64,000 bases of DNA from Ascidia mentula. Its lineage: Eukaryota > Chordata > Ascidiacea > Phlebobranchia > Ascidiidae. The stretch is from assembly GCA_947561715.1 (NCBI GenBank), contig OX387197.1:15187001-15251000 (forward strand). Direction: 5' to 3'. Below are positions 23,404 through 34,179 of the stretch, one piece after another (the first letter of the stretch is position 1; the number at the start of each line of letters is the position of its first letter). A program made the translations under genes and the position numbers. The notes under the pieces are model-generated. The model ran no database searches. It saw only the letters and a list, made by a program, of their open reading frames with translations, and was not told the origin of the DNA.

Positions 23404-25360
23404 TGTCTAAGTTTTAGTTGGGGAAGAAGCCATGGGATAGAAATAGAATCAAAAGCTTTTTGGAAATCAAGTGAAATGAAGAAAGAGTGCGAATTTATTA
23501 AGGAGGTGTGATAATAAAGGTCGCGAAGGAGGGAAGTGGGGTCAGATGTTGAGTTACCGGGTGTGGAGAATTGGTTTTGGGAGAGAATTGAAGAGATGAA
23601 GGGTTTCATGCGGAGGTTGAGGATCTTGTGGAGTCTGTATTGAGGAGGGAAATTGGCCGGTAGTTATTCAAGAGGGTCGGGTCGCTTTTTTTATGGATAA
23701 GGGTGAGGTGTCCAATGTTAAATTCCAGGGGGGTACATGCATTAAGGTAGGAGTAGATTAAGGTAGGAGAGGGTGCGTATATATTAACTAAGTGAAAGTT
23801 GTGGGTCAGGGTTGATATATCGGCCGCAATAATGCGACCGTCAGAGTCAGAAGTTGAATTAAGAATTCGGAGGCTGGAGGAGTTTAGAAGAACTGCGACA
23901 CCCCCGTAGGCAGAGCCTTTTAGAGGTGCCGAGTTTAAGGGGATTGGGCCGGAATGGACTTCCTTAGGGATTCGGTGGTAGAGTGAGTTTCTTGGAGGCA
24001 AAAAAGGTCAAAGTTCAAAGAGGAAAGGTACCGAAATAGGGCCCTTCTCTTGGTTGCCTGGCCTAAGCCGTTAACGTTCAGAGTGCAAATGCGTAGATAA
24101 GAAATTGGCGCCATTATAAAAACAAAATAAAAACGAAGTCACGTGGTCAGTGGGGTTATTTTAAAAACAGGTGGAATTAAAGTCGTCCGATATATTCGCT
24201 TTACAACTACAAACAACTTTTTCTCCGGGCAAAAGATTGTAAACCGCGCGGGCGTTGGGGCGCGCGTGAGTGACGCCTCTGGAGACTTCACGCCCCTTTG
24301 TGTGACGTCAGCCGTCACGGTCGGGGGCGCACGGTCCGCAGCTGATGTTTTGCGCTTGCTCGCTATGACGTCAGCCGTCACAGTCAATGGTTCAGCACTT
24401 GCGACAACAGCTGTCGCGTTGCCGGTTTCACCTGGCGCGCTCTTATCAGTGGCGCCAGGTGTAACATCTGGCACATGCAGGTGCACAGATGGTGTGACCT
24501 CAGCGGTGGCTTGCATATTTTGCATTTTTTTGGCTGGCCGTTGTATTTTATCTCGACCACGTTCTTGCCAAGTCGAACCCGCTCTGGGATCGGGTTCTCT
24601 TTAAGCACAGACACTTTCATAATAATAATTTGCTTGCCTCCGTATAGGCCGCAATCGTCATTGGTTTTCCACCCTCTTAGTGTTGGGGCGTACTTGGCAA
24701 AATATGCGAGGAGCCCTTGCATTGGTATACGCGGGGGGACCTTGGTAAGTGTAACACATTCTTCATCTTCACATCTCGCGGTTGCGTAAACCGGCTTTCC
24801 GGTCGCTCGAAGTGCTATGGCGAATTCACGCGCCTTATCCTTGGTGGGGCAGTAAAACTTTACTCTGCCGTTAGAGAACTGCAACAGACCTTCTAGGAAG
24901 GTCCGCCAACGAATGTTATGTTGCCGCAGCAACGTTAAGATTTCGGGACGCTTCAGCCAGGGATTGAAACGGGCGTCCACTTACAAATTCTCGTCCGTGT
25001 CGAACGGACCTTTAGCTTGCACAGATCGGGCCGCCACACTGGGCCCGGCTACAGCTTTTGCAAAATTTATAACAGAGATATTGCAAAACAGAAAATTGGT
25101 GTGTCAAGTGACAAAGGACACACCCTGGCCGCTTGTCGCCTAACCTCTACTAAACAATACGAAATAGTGGCCCTAAAAAGGGCCGGGCTGACTAAACAAG
25201 CGACCTCAAGAATCTCCTCCAAACTCATTCACAGCTGACAATTACGTTTCAAAAGAAGTTCCAAAAATAAACTGGTAAATCCTTCCGATAACTGCTTTGA
25301 ACAACTTGCAAATGATTAAATAGAGAAAATAGCTTGTCGAAACAGTAGGTAACTCACGTA
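23404..25360 (-). mobile_element. LINE copy E3, internally deleted, 5' end in an SL gene
   Basis: The 5' end (about 25358) abuts an SL gene at the family junction. The 5' UTR includes the paired element at 25127-25205. ORF1 (about 25065-24130) has DARFNPWLKRPEILTLL, an RRM-like region and PKKCKICKPP, where the CCHC knuckle has been lost by a deletion. The initiator region is altered. ORF2 keeps its start (about 24110) and endonuclease up to NIYAPS, then jumps near 23740 to RT sequence (GHLTLIHKKSDPTLLNNYRP), and ends at PWLLPQLKLRH where E2 begins. Subfamily: closest to E7. Confidence 0.8.
25127..25205 (-). other. 5' UTR paired RNA element of E3
   Basis: GGTCGCTTG (plus 25205-25197 read on the minus strand) can pair with CAAGCGGCC (25135-25127), enclosing a GGCCCT-AAAA-AGGGCC-type hairpin. 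Same place relative to ORF1 as in E7 and E12. Confidence 0.6.
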
Positions 25361-25649
25361 CGATGCTTGCCTTATTCAAATAGATTGGGGGTCCGGGACA
25401 GAGGGGCAGGTTGGGCTTGTGGCTACTTTCGGTGCTTGCGCCGTCGTGGGCACTCGGAATGGCAATTTTCAACACCGAGTGCAGCGGGTATAATTACCAC
25501 GATGGCATCGACAAAAACAGTAGCCTATGTCTACCCCTGGACAGTAATGACATAAAGACAGTAATGGCATAATGAGCGCGAATCGGCACCGACGCAGCAA
25601 CGGCAGCAGGGGGTCTCTTGCCAAACGATTAAGTCAAAAAAGTAGCCCA
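25361..25649 (-). repeat. SL repeat remnant between E3 and E4
   Basis: This is one spacer of the SL array carrying two half genes. At 25361-25386 is a leader half, AATCTATTTGAATAAG, with donor GC instead of GT and an A-type upstream region. At 25631-25649 is the downstream half, TGGGCTACTTTTTTGACTT. E3 is inserted in the first gene, E4 in the second. The spacer is diverged from the perfect arrays at right, so these SL halves are old pseudogenes. Confidence 0.85.
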
Positions 25650-27828
25650 TTTCTATTTTATTCGGGCGGGCTAACAGCCGCTACCACGAATATCACACTA
25701 CGTTATAACTACACTGAAGTAGAAGAGGTATGTAGAGAGAGAGGGCGAAAAGTACAAATAGAAACAATAATAAAGTGTAGCGATACGAAAACAGGTACGA
25801 AAAGAAAAATACAATTGTAGACGACAAAGACAACGTACGGAAAAATGGGTACACAATTGCAGACGACAAAGGATTTTTAATACAATATTTGATTTGGTTG
25901 CCCGGGGAGTTGGATTTAATTAAAGGAACTGACGACGTCGGCCAAGACACCTTCGAGGTCGGCATTTGACCTGTTCCGTTGCAAAGTTAGGCGAAAGTGC
26001 ATAGTGCGTTTCAGGGTCCGGGTCAGGTGTTCGGGTATGTTAGTTAAAGGGCGGGAGTCATGCTTAATTCGGTTTCTTGTTTTCCAGATGGTGTGGGTGA
26101 GGGAGGTGTTTAGCAGAGCTACAAGGGTTGCGGAGTATGGATCGTTTGACAGGGGAGTTCTGGGGAAAGTTAAGTAAACGGGGGTATCGAAATATGCAAA
26201 TGTGTTATTGAGGAGGGAGTTCAGGGTGTTTTTAACAAGGGATAGAACGGGTTGTATCGCGGGACAGGTATGAAAAAGGTGTGTAAATGTTTCCAGGGGG
26301 TAGTTGCAGAGGTGTCACTGGGGGGAAAGATAGGACTTCTGGCATTTCAGGGGGAGGATTTTATGTACTAGTCGATAATTGAACGTTTTGAGGTAGTTGG
26401 GGAAGATGGGGTGGTGGATCTGTGACTAGTCTGTGTGTGTGAATGGGTGCTGGGAATCGTTTGTTATGCGGGTATAGAGGGGTTTTGATTTGGGACAGAG
26501 TAATTCTTGTTCGGTTGGTTTGAAGGAATTTATAAGGGAGAGAATATATTGATAGTGAGTGGAGGGTGATGTGGCGTTGGGGAGGTTGTTTCTGATTCTT
26601 AGATTGTATAAATTTGATAGGGGGAGAGTTGGGGAGATGTTGGGGTGTCCAGTATACGGTGTTGACAGGAAAGAGAATGGATAGGTCAGCGTAGAGGGGT
26701 GCATTCGCCGCGCCGTAACCACCAAGGTCACGGCGGGCTGCCAGGATGTTGATGGGCAGAGTTGGTAGATTTGGGCCTCCGACAAAGCTTGCCACAATGC
26801 CGTCGACCCGCTCTCGTTGCTGGGGTGGTAGGGGGTAAATTTTAGCCAAGTAAGAAATTTCGAGTAAAGTAAAGTTTTGGAGAGAATGCATTTTGAATCG
26901 AAAGTGCCACCGCCGACTCGCTCTTATCTTTAACTTGCTGTTATTCAGCACCTGCGTCTCTGGCTGCAGGTGCAGCAGCTTTTCGCTCTTGCACGTGACT
27001 GGCAAAGCTTGGGCATTCTCTTTTGACGTGGCCCATTTCGTGACAAAAATCACACTTCTTGGGCTGTCCTTCGTATGTTACTTTGATCGTTTTTTTGCCC
27101 AGACGCAGGCGCTCGGGAATATGGTTCTGGGCCAGAACTGAGCTCTTCATTAATATTACGCGTTTGCCACCATACACGCTTTCTTCATCGTACACCTTCC
27201 ACCCCTTTTTAACTGGGGCGAACTTCGACATGAAGTTTAGTAATGCCGCCATTTTGATGCGTGGGTGAACTTTAGATAAGAACATCCGAATTTCATCATC
27301 ACAGTGGGCGTAGACTGCTTTCCCACTGGCTCTGATAGTGGCTGCGAGCTCCTTAGCCTTCTCTGCGGAAGCGCAGTTAAACACGACTTTCCCGTTCGGG
27401 TAAGGGATAACGCACTCTAAAGCCCGAATGGTCACTTTCAGTTCCTTCAAGAGCTTGTAAAGTTCTGCTTTCTCGAGCCCAAGGTTAAAACGGGCTTCCA
27501 CGTCAAGATTTGGGTCGGTTTCGAATAGATCGACCGCTGGCACAATTCCGGCCGAAACAACAGGCCGGGAAGCTAACGCTTGCGCGTAGTTTACTTTTGC
27601 TGGGTTTTGTGCGTCTCCACAAATAACGCTCGGCCACTGGCAGCTCACCTCTCCTCTCAAAACAAAAGCAGCCCTTACAAGGGCTGGGCTGGCTTTGCTC
27701 AGTGGCCTCAATCAGTCTGTCACAACAGATCATAAATCAGAAAACTAAGACGAAAACTTGAAAACTGAATATTCACTGCTGATTGATAGACTCGAAATAA
27801 ATTGCTGTATAGCTATAATATAGCAATA
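25650..27828 (-). mobile_element. LINE copy E4, internally deleted, 3' end in an SL gene
   Basis: The 3' end reads GGCTGTTAGCC (hairpin), CCGAATAAAATA, a four-base filler GAAA, then SL sequence TGGGCTAC. ORF1 (about 27600-26945) begins after VNYAQALASRPVVSAGIVPA and includes DLFETDPNLDVEARF, an RRM-like region and the knuckle CDFCHEMGHVKREC. Soon after the knuckle, near 26910, it jumps to ORF2 downstream of the RT catalytic core (FRFKMHSLQNFTLLEISYLA, then KIYPLPPQQRERVDGIV), so endonuclease and RT motifs are missing. The C-terminal ORF2 part (26900-25930) is frame-shifted in several places. The 5' UTR has the paired element (27632-27707) and at 27828 runs into the broken RT of the next copy. 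Confidence 0.8.
27632..27707 (-). other. 5' UTR paired RNA element of E4
   Basis: GGCCACTG (27707-27700) pairs with CAGTGGCC (27639-27632) around a CAGCCC/GGGCTG hairpin. Both arms differ from E12 and E7 in a matched way. Confidence 0.65.
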
Positions 27829-29620
27829 TTTTTGAAAATCGAGAGAAACGAAAAACGAATTTGAATTAATTGAAGAAGCGTGAGAGTGTAAGTCGCGTAA
27901 GAGTGTGGTTGCGTCTGAGGTAGAGGATCCGGGGGTAGCAAATTGGTTGTGGGAGAGTATTAATGAAATAAAGGGCTTGATACGAAGGTTTAGGATTTTG
28001 TGAAGGATTTTGAGGTCAGTGTTAAGTAGGGAGATAGGGCGGTAATTGGTCAAAAGTGTGGGGTCGTTTTTCTTGTGAATAAATGTTATATGGCCTAAAT
28101 TGAATTCCAAGGGGGTGTATGCGTTTTGATAGGTGAAGTTGAGGGCTTGGGTAAGGTCGGACCCGATTAGGTCCCAGCAACGAGTACAAAACTCGCTACT
28201 GAGCCCATCGGGCCCGGGGGTTTTGTTAGGGGAAAAGAGGGAAAGGGCTTTTTTTACTTCGGACATTGTGATGGGGGCTGAGAGGGAATCTAAGTACTGA
28301 TCAGGGATTAATTTGGAAGGAAGTTGGGCAAATTTGTCACTGGGGGGCGGCAAGGGAAGTTGTTGGGATGTGTATAATTCTTCGTAAAATTTGCGGGTGT
28401 GTTCTAATATTTCCTTGGGGGTTGTTAGAGGGAGTCCATGGGGATCTTGAAATTCGAGAATGGGGGGTTTTCTGCGGGAAGGAAAAAGTTGTGCGTAGAG
28501 GGTTTTATCGGCTATGTTTTTGAATTGGGGATCGGAAGAAAGTGATTTAATGAGGGAAGAGCGGGCATTGGACAGGTAGGTACTATTAAGGGACTTTTTG
28601 AGGGATTGGAATTGGGCTAAGTTGTGTGGGGTTGGGTGATCGTTAACTATTTGGCGGGAGGATTCGAACTGCTGGTGTAGGAGGAGGGTTTCGGAGCGGT
28701 GATGTTGTGCTAGGCGTTTGGAGTGTGTCTGGAGGAGGGATTTAAATTTAATCTTAAGGGTGAGCCAGAAGTCCATGGGATTTGATTGTAAAGGTCCTAG
28801 GGTTTGCCAAAGGGGGTGGTAACGTTGGGCAAGATCTTGTTGGAAGTCAGGGTCAAGGAGGGTGGAGGTGTTATTCTTCCAGGAGCCTTTGCCCCTGGGT
28901 GGAGAGGAGATAATGTTGAGGGTGAGGGTAACTAGATCGTGATCGGAGAAGGGACATGGAGTGAAGGTATGTTGCTTAGGGATCAATGGGGGGGGAAATG
29001 TAAACTCTGTCTATACGGGATTGGGTTCCAGGGGCGCGAAGGGAGAATTGACAAAGGGAGGGATAAAGAGTACGGAAGGAGTCTTGGAGGTTAAAGGTGG
29101 ATATTAAATTAATCAAGGGGGGGTTAGGCCGGCGTGATTGTGCAGGGGGATAGATATTTATCGAGGGTTGGGTTTAGGACGCAATTAAAATCGCCGGCCA
29201 GAATTAAGGTGTGGGGTGAAGTTAAATATGGGTAGAGGGAGTCAAAAAAGTTATTACGAAGGGTAAAATTCTGGGCACCGGAGGGAGCGTAAATATTAAT
29301 ATATGGAAGGTATGGGTGAGGGTTGAGATGTCGGTCGCAATAATGCGACCGGCAGAGTCAGAAAATGAATTGAGAATTTGAAGTGTGGAGGAGTTTAGAA
29401 GAACTGCGACACCACCTTGGGCATAGCCTGTCGGAGGTGCCGAGTTTAAGAGGATGGGGCCAGAAGTTCATTCGGACTTCCACAGGGATTCGGTCTGGGA
29501 AAAAAGGTCAAAGTTCAAGGAGGAAAGGTACCGGAACAGGGCTTTTCTCTTCGGTGCCTGGCCTAGGCCGTTAACATTAAGGGTGCAAATTAGTACAAAG
29601 GACGCCATTTTATTCATAAT
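27829..29620 (-). pseudogene. LINE ORF2 of E5, N-terminal part (endonuclease and RT start)
   Basis: The frame opens with MASFVLICTLNVNG near 29606 and covers the APE endonuclease, though frame changes break 29000-29500. From 28986 a long open stretch gives KQHTFTPCPFSDHDLVTLTL (endonuclease C-terminal block with catalytic His), the linker, NKTPGPDGLSSEF, TNYRPISLLNTDLKILHKIL and SLDFQK. The RT is cut immediately before its first catalytic Asp would be completed, and the frame then runs 27 codons into the 5' UTR of E4. Confidence 0.8.
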
Positions 29621-29654
29621 AAAAAAAAACACACAAATAGGGGGGTGGTTTATT

Positions 29655-30430
29655 TAATAAAAGGTTGAGTTAAAATCATCAGGAATTTTAGCTTTACATG
29701 AACAAAATATGCTTTCCCCGGGCATTAAAGTGTAAGGGATGCCACAAGTACAACTTATCAGCAAGCGGTTGCACTTTTTATTTGTGCATCGGGATGGGCT
29801 AATGTACGCTTCATCCGCAGCCCAATTGCCACAGCGACATTTGAAATGTGCTGTGTCGCATAAACATTTAATTTGCTCGCCTGCATATGCTTTGCAGCAC
29901 AGCATGACGTCTTCTTCTTGGGCGAAGGTGTTGAGCTTGTCTTCCGTTTGCGGGATCGCACCTTGGTAAACTTTTCTTCGTCCCGCTTGTTTGGTTTGGG
30001 CGTGGATGACGCCATTGGTTGGTCGCGTACATCCATTGAAATGGTTGAAGTTGGGGCGGTATCAGCCAACACGGGCTGCAGGATACTGCGACGAACCGCC
30101 TCTGGTGTCTTGATGTTGTTGACAACATTGGACGTTGGGGCGCTAGAGGGTGATTGCGCCTCTGAAGTCTTGTTGTTGTTGTTGCTGGGAGTTGTAGCGG
30201 TGTTAGCCAACTCGGGCTGCTGCATACTGTGTTGTACCGCCTCTGGTGTCTTGCTTTCTTCGCCAACACTGGGCGTTGGGGCGCTAGAGGTTGTAAGCAC
30301 CTCTGTAGACTTCGCGCCGCTTCCCGTGACGTCAGCTGTCACGGTTGGCGGCGCATCTTCAGTGGCAACAGCTGTCACGTCTTTCTTATTCACAGGTGTG
30401 ACTTCATTAAAGGAAACAATATGGGACGCC
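29655..30430 (-). pseudogene. LINE ORF1 C-terminal part (E5)
   Basis: This segment encodes the proline/threonine-rich repeats (PPTVTADVTGSGAKSTEV, KTPEAVQHSMQQPELA and KTPEAVRRSILQPVLA) and, across a frame change, the cysteine-rich tail with CLCDTAHFKCRCGNW, PSRCTNKKCNRLLISCTCG and FCSCKAKIPDDFNSTF. An upstream in-frame reading MASHIVSFN comes from the foreign block's ORF2 start. Confidence 0.75.
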
Positions 30431-30443
30431 ATTATGACATTAT

Positions 30444-31826
30444 TTAATATTTTTTCAGTCCAATCTCGATGTCCCACTCAAATTCCATGCCGCACGGACA
30501 ACGAAAGGGTTCGCCAGGGTTTATGAGCTGCGCAAATACTTTGCCACAGTCACAGTTAATTATTTTATGTTTACACACAGCATTACAACAATCAATGCTC
30601 ATCGTTGACTTAGGGACGCGATTCATCGCGTTACATACACATATGATAGAGTACCTTTCGCATTGGATACATTCGAAGGTGCCCTCCTCCTTTCGGAATT
30701 GTGGTTGAAAGTCCTGACAACATGGCATAAGCCGCATTGTGCTTCGACATGTCGGATATTTGCAGACTTTACTCCCCACTTCCACAAGGAACAGTTCATC
30801 TCTGCAACATTGAACCGCCACAGTCCATTCTTTCGAGCATCCCCAGCAGCGTGTTGATTTAGATTTGGAGGTAACCAAGATTTCCTCTTTACATTCTGGA
30901 CAGTTCAAGGAAATTACGCTTTCGCAAAGACTAATTGACTTGCTTTTAGGCAGGTCTTCAGGGCTTCTTGTTGGTCGTTTTCTTGTGGTCCGCTTATCGA
31001 TGGGCGTGCTTGCGTGAGGTGATTCCGTGGCTTGGAACTCATCGGTCAAGTTGTAATCAGCTACAGTGTTTGGCACTTTGGCACTATCGCCCTTTGGGCT
31101 CTTATCAGTTGTAGTCGCAGCTTTCTTATCAGGTTGCTCCAGACTTGCACCTGGTGCTCCGGGATTTTTGTTACCTTGCTTTTGCTTCAATTCTGATGTG
31201 TTTGCACGTTTTGATGGCTGAACATTTGCAAGCTCTGGGAAATACAATTTACGTTTTGGGCAAACGAATTGTTTGTGACCCTTTTCCCCGCAGTATTTAC
31301 AGGTTGCTACCTGACCATGGTAGGTAACATAAAATTCGCAGTCCAAAATTCTAATGTAGCTTGGGATTGGGTTATCTTCTAGGTCGGATACATTCATTGT
31401 GGCGATACGCATGCCTGAAAGCAAACCTTCTCTTCCTTTACGATGTATCATCTTGGAAACATTCCCATATTTTTTTGTCAACTCTTCTGCGATTGCCTGG
31501 TTTGGAAAGGGTATTGGAACCCATCCTACAGCGACATTAACTTCGTCGCTTTCATAAAGTCGTAGGTGTTTTATCCCTTCTAGGGTACTAAGCTTTGCAT
31601 ATACGTCGAGCACATGTTCTCTAGATGTACAGGTAATGTCAAAAGAGTTTCCCCTCATTTCAGCTATTCCAGTAAGCTATTTGATTGAGTACTGTAGATT
31701 ATTAAGAGTTTCTAACACATTTTCTCTTTTCAAAATGCCTTCCGCCTTCAAACTTAGACAGTTTGGCCTTCTCCATTCGGCCGACTTTTTATATGCTACT
31801 TGCGCGTAACTTGGCTTTTCTGCCAT
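30444..31826 (-). pseudogene. ORF1 of a distinct LINE family, embedded
   Basis: From an ATG at 31826 the protein starts MAEKPSYAQVAYKKSAEWRR, meets one stop about 49 codons in, and is then open for 404 codons (31658-30444). It has an RRM-like region with VGWVPIPFPNQAIAEELTKK, a CCHC knuckle CKYCGEKGHKQFVC, a charged linker (KRTTRKRPTRSPEDLPKSKS) and a long cysteine-rich tail containing CPECKEEI, CWGCSKEW, CCRDEL, CIQCERYSIICVC and CNAVCKHKIINCDCG. Architecture equals that of the host LINE but the sequence is only distantly related, so it represents another family. The first codons of its ORF2 (MASHIVSFN) remain downstream before the host element resumes. The 5' UTR starts abruptly near 31858. 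Confidence 0.75.
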
Positions 31827-31861
31827 TTCTCGCACGTCCGCACACTACGCGTGCTACAGGT

Positions 31862-33029
31862 AGAATGCTGGGGCGGTATCAGCCAACACGGGCTGCAGGA
31901 TACTGCGACGTACCGCCTCTGGTGTCTTGATGTTTTTAACAACATTGGACGTTGGGGCGCTAGAGGGTGATTGCGACTCTGAGGACTTGTTGTTGTTGGA
32001 AGTTGTAGCGGTGTCAGCCAACTCGGGCTGCTGCATACTGTGTTGTACCGCCTCTGGTGTCTTGCTTTCTTCGCCAACATTGGGCGTTGGGGCGCTAGAG
32101 GTTGTAAGCACCTCTGTAGACTTCGCGCCGCTTCCCGTGACGTCAGCTGTCACGGTTGGCGGCGCATCTTCAGTGGCAACAGCTGCCACACCTTGCTTGT
32201 TCACAGGTGTAACTTCACGTGTCACACCTGGAGTTGTAACGGCTTTATCTACCGCTTATGAAGCCTTCGCATTTTGCGTCGGGACGGCCTTATCAGCCGC
32301 CTCTGGCGCCTTCTCATCGAGCGTTGCGACGAGCGCACCTGCGCCCGCCAACGCCGACTCGCTCTTATCTTTGACTTGCTGCTTTTGCGCGCCTGCGTCT
32401 TTGGCTGCTTTTCGCTCTTCTATATAGTTTGCGAAACTAGGGCACTCGCGTTTCACGTGGCCCATTTAATGGCAAAAATCGCACTTTTTGGGCTGGCCTT
32501 CGTATGTCACCTCGATAGTTTTTTTGCCCAGACGCTGGCGCTCGGAAATATGGTTTTGGGCCAATACAGAGCTCTTCATAATTATGACGCGTTTGCCGCC
32601 ATATACACCTTCCTCATCATACACTTTCCACCCCTTTTTGACTGGGGCGAACTTCGTCATGAAATTTAGCAAGGCTGCCATTTTAATTCGCGGGTGAACT
32701 TTAGATAGAAACACCCGAATTTCGTCGTCACAATGGGCGTTAGCGTAAACTGCTTTCCCACTGGCTCTGATTGTGGCAGCGAGCTCTTTCGCCTTTTCTG
32801 CTGCAGCGCAGTTAAACACGACTTTTCCGTTTGGGTAGGGAATTACGCCCTCCAAAGATCGAATGCTCACTTTCAATAGCTTCAAGAGCTTGTAAAGCTC
32901 TGCTTTCTTGAGCCCAGGGTTAAAGTGGGCTTCAACGTCAAGATTTGGGTCGGTTTCAAATGGATCGACCGCTGGCACAATTCCGGCCGAAACAACAGGC
33001 TGGGAAACTAACGCTTGCGCGTAATTCAT
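31862..33029 (-). pseudogene. LINE ORF1 N-terminal part (E6)
   Basis: Starts MNYAQALVSQPVVSAGIVPA at 33029 and includes DPNLDVEAHFNPGLKKAELY, an RRM-like region, YGGKRVIIMKSSVLAQ and the knuckle CDFCHxMGHVKREC, which contains a stop in place of the Glu codon at about 32466. The frame continues through repeats to LADTAP (31868), where the foreign block begins. Confidence 0.8.
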
Positions 33030-33074
33030 ATTTTGTGCTGCCTTTTGTGCGTCTCCAACAAAATCGCACGGGCT

Positions 33075-33150
33075 GGCCACTGGCAGCTCACCTCTCCTTT
33101 CAAACAAAAAGCAGCCCTTAGAAGGGCTGGGCTGGCTTTGCGCAGTGGCC
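33075..33150 (-). other. 5' UTR paired RNA element of E6
   Basis: GGCCACTG (33150-33143) pairs with CAGTGGCC (33082-33075), enclosing CAGCCC-TTCTAA-GGGCTG (33129-33112). It lies about 45 bases upstream of the ORF1 ATG. Confidence 0.65.
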
Positions 33151-33264
33151 TCAGATAGTCTACAACAGATCATTAACCAGAAAAACTAAGACGAAAACTT
33201 GTAAAACTGGCCGAATTCACTGCTTTATATAGACTCAAATAATTTCCAATATAGTAACTCCGGT

Positions 33265-33542
33265 GTGATGCTTACTGTGTTCAAACAGAATGGGGGTCCG
33301 GGGCGAAGGGGCAGGTTGGGCTTGTGGCTACTTTCGGTGCTTGCGCCGTCGCGGGCACTCGGAACGGCGATTTTTAAAACCAAGTGCAGCGGGTGGGGTG
33401 TAATTACCACGGTGGCATCGACAAAAACGGTATGCCTGCCCCTGGACAGTAATGAGGCATAATGAGCGCGAGTCGGCACCGACGCGGCAACGACAGCAGG
33501 GGGTCTCTTGTTGCCAAACGATTAAGTCAAAAAAGTAGCCCA
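33265..33542 (-). repeat. SL repeat remnant between E6 and E7
   Basis: At 33265-33291 is the leader half of an SL-A gene (ATTCTGTTTGAACACA then GTAAGCATCAC), whose last exon bases are altered. At 33525-33542 is the downstream half of an SL-B gene (TGGGCTACTTTTTTGACT). One array spacer separates them. E6 is inserted in the first, E7 in the second, both at the family site. Confidence 0.88.
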
Positions 33543-33679
33543 TTAATATTTTATTCGGGGCACCTGATTGTCCCCACGAAAATCGGACGAGTTAACAAGG
33601 AAAGATACAACAATAAAAAAAAAACACACTATATAAATTTAAACTGTGAGGAGAATTGTCGGCAAAAAGTGCCATCTGG

Positions 33680-34175
33680 TGGTCGTTTACACATTATATG
33701 GTTAATCGTTAGTGGGAGCTAACGTTTTGCGAGAAAATGGCAAAAAATGTATAGAAAAGTGTAAACGGGGAATATATCGACCCCTAGTGGTTGGTCCGTC
33801 GGGAAGTTTTCGTCCACGAGTGGGCGCGATTAAATGGCGAGCGAAAATAACAAGAATAAACAGTCAACACAATAACACAAAAAATAAAAACGTTCGGGGG
33901 AAATATACCGACCCCTAGTGGTTGGTCTGTCATGTAATTTTGACCCACAGGTGGGCGTAATTTAATGGCGAGCGGTAAACAACAAATGCGAATGATAACA
34001 CAATCACAGACGGGAAAAGGTAGTGTCATCCAGTGGTTATTTGGTGGAGACTGCATAGTCCACGAGTGGACGCTATTGTGGGGCGTTTTGCAGTTATTTC
34101 GGCAATTGCCGTAGATGGTCTCGTACATTATTTTTGGTCATCCGCAAGTGGGCGCAATTATTGGGTGTCGGTATT
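33680..34175. repeat. About 125-bp repeats in the E7 3' UTR
   Basis: Three to four imperfect units share GACCCCTAGTGGTTGGTC, CCACGAGTGGGCGC and AATTTAATGGCGAGCG. The same repeat occupies the 3' UTR of E12. Confidence 0.75.
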
Positions 34176-34179
34176 TGTC

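Larger units (their letters stand above)
27829..33264 (-). mobile_element. Composite LINE E5/E6 with a foreign ORF1 segment
   Basis: The 5' end (33264) joins an SL-A gene at the family site. ORF1 N-terminal part: 33029-31868. A foreign 1.45-kb block with another LINE's ORF1 follows (31860-30415), flanked by two diverged copies of about 345 bp of ORF1 (32213-31868 and about 30402-30057). ORF1 resumes to its cysteine-rich end (29655). ORF2 starts near 29620 and runs to LDFQK in the RT, where it is cut at 27829 by the 5' end of E4. All sequence 3' of the first RT Asp is missing. The flanking repeats differ by several residues, so this is a join of related copies rather than a fresh duplication. 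Confidence 0.75.

Noticed and set aside
29873-30526. Plus-strand 217-codon frame
   Set aside because: It is the antisense shadow of the Pro/Thr-rich ORF1 repeats.
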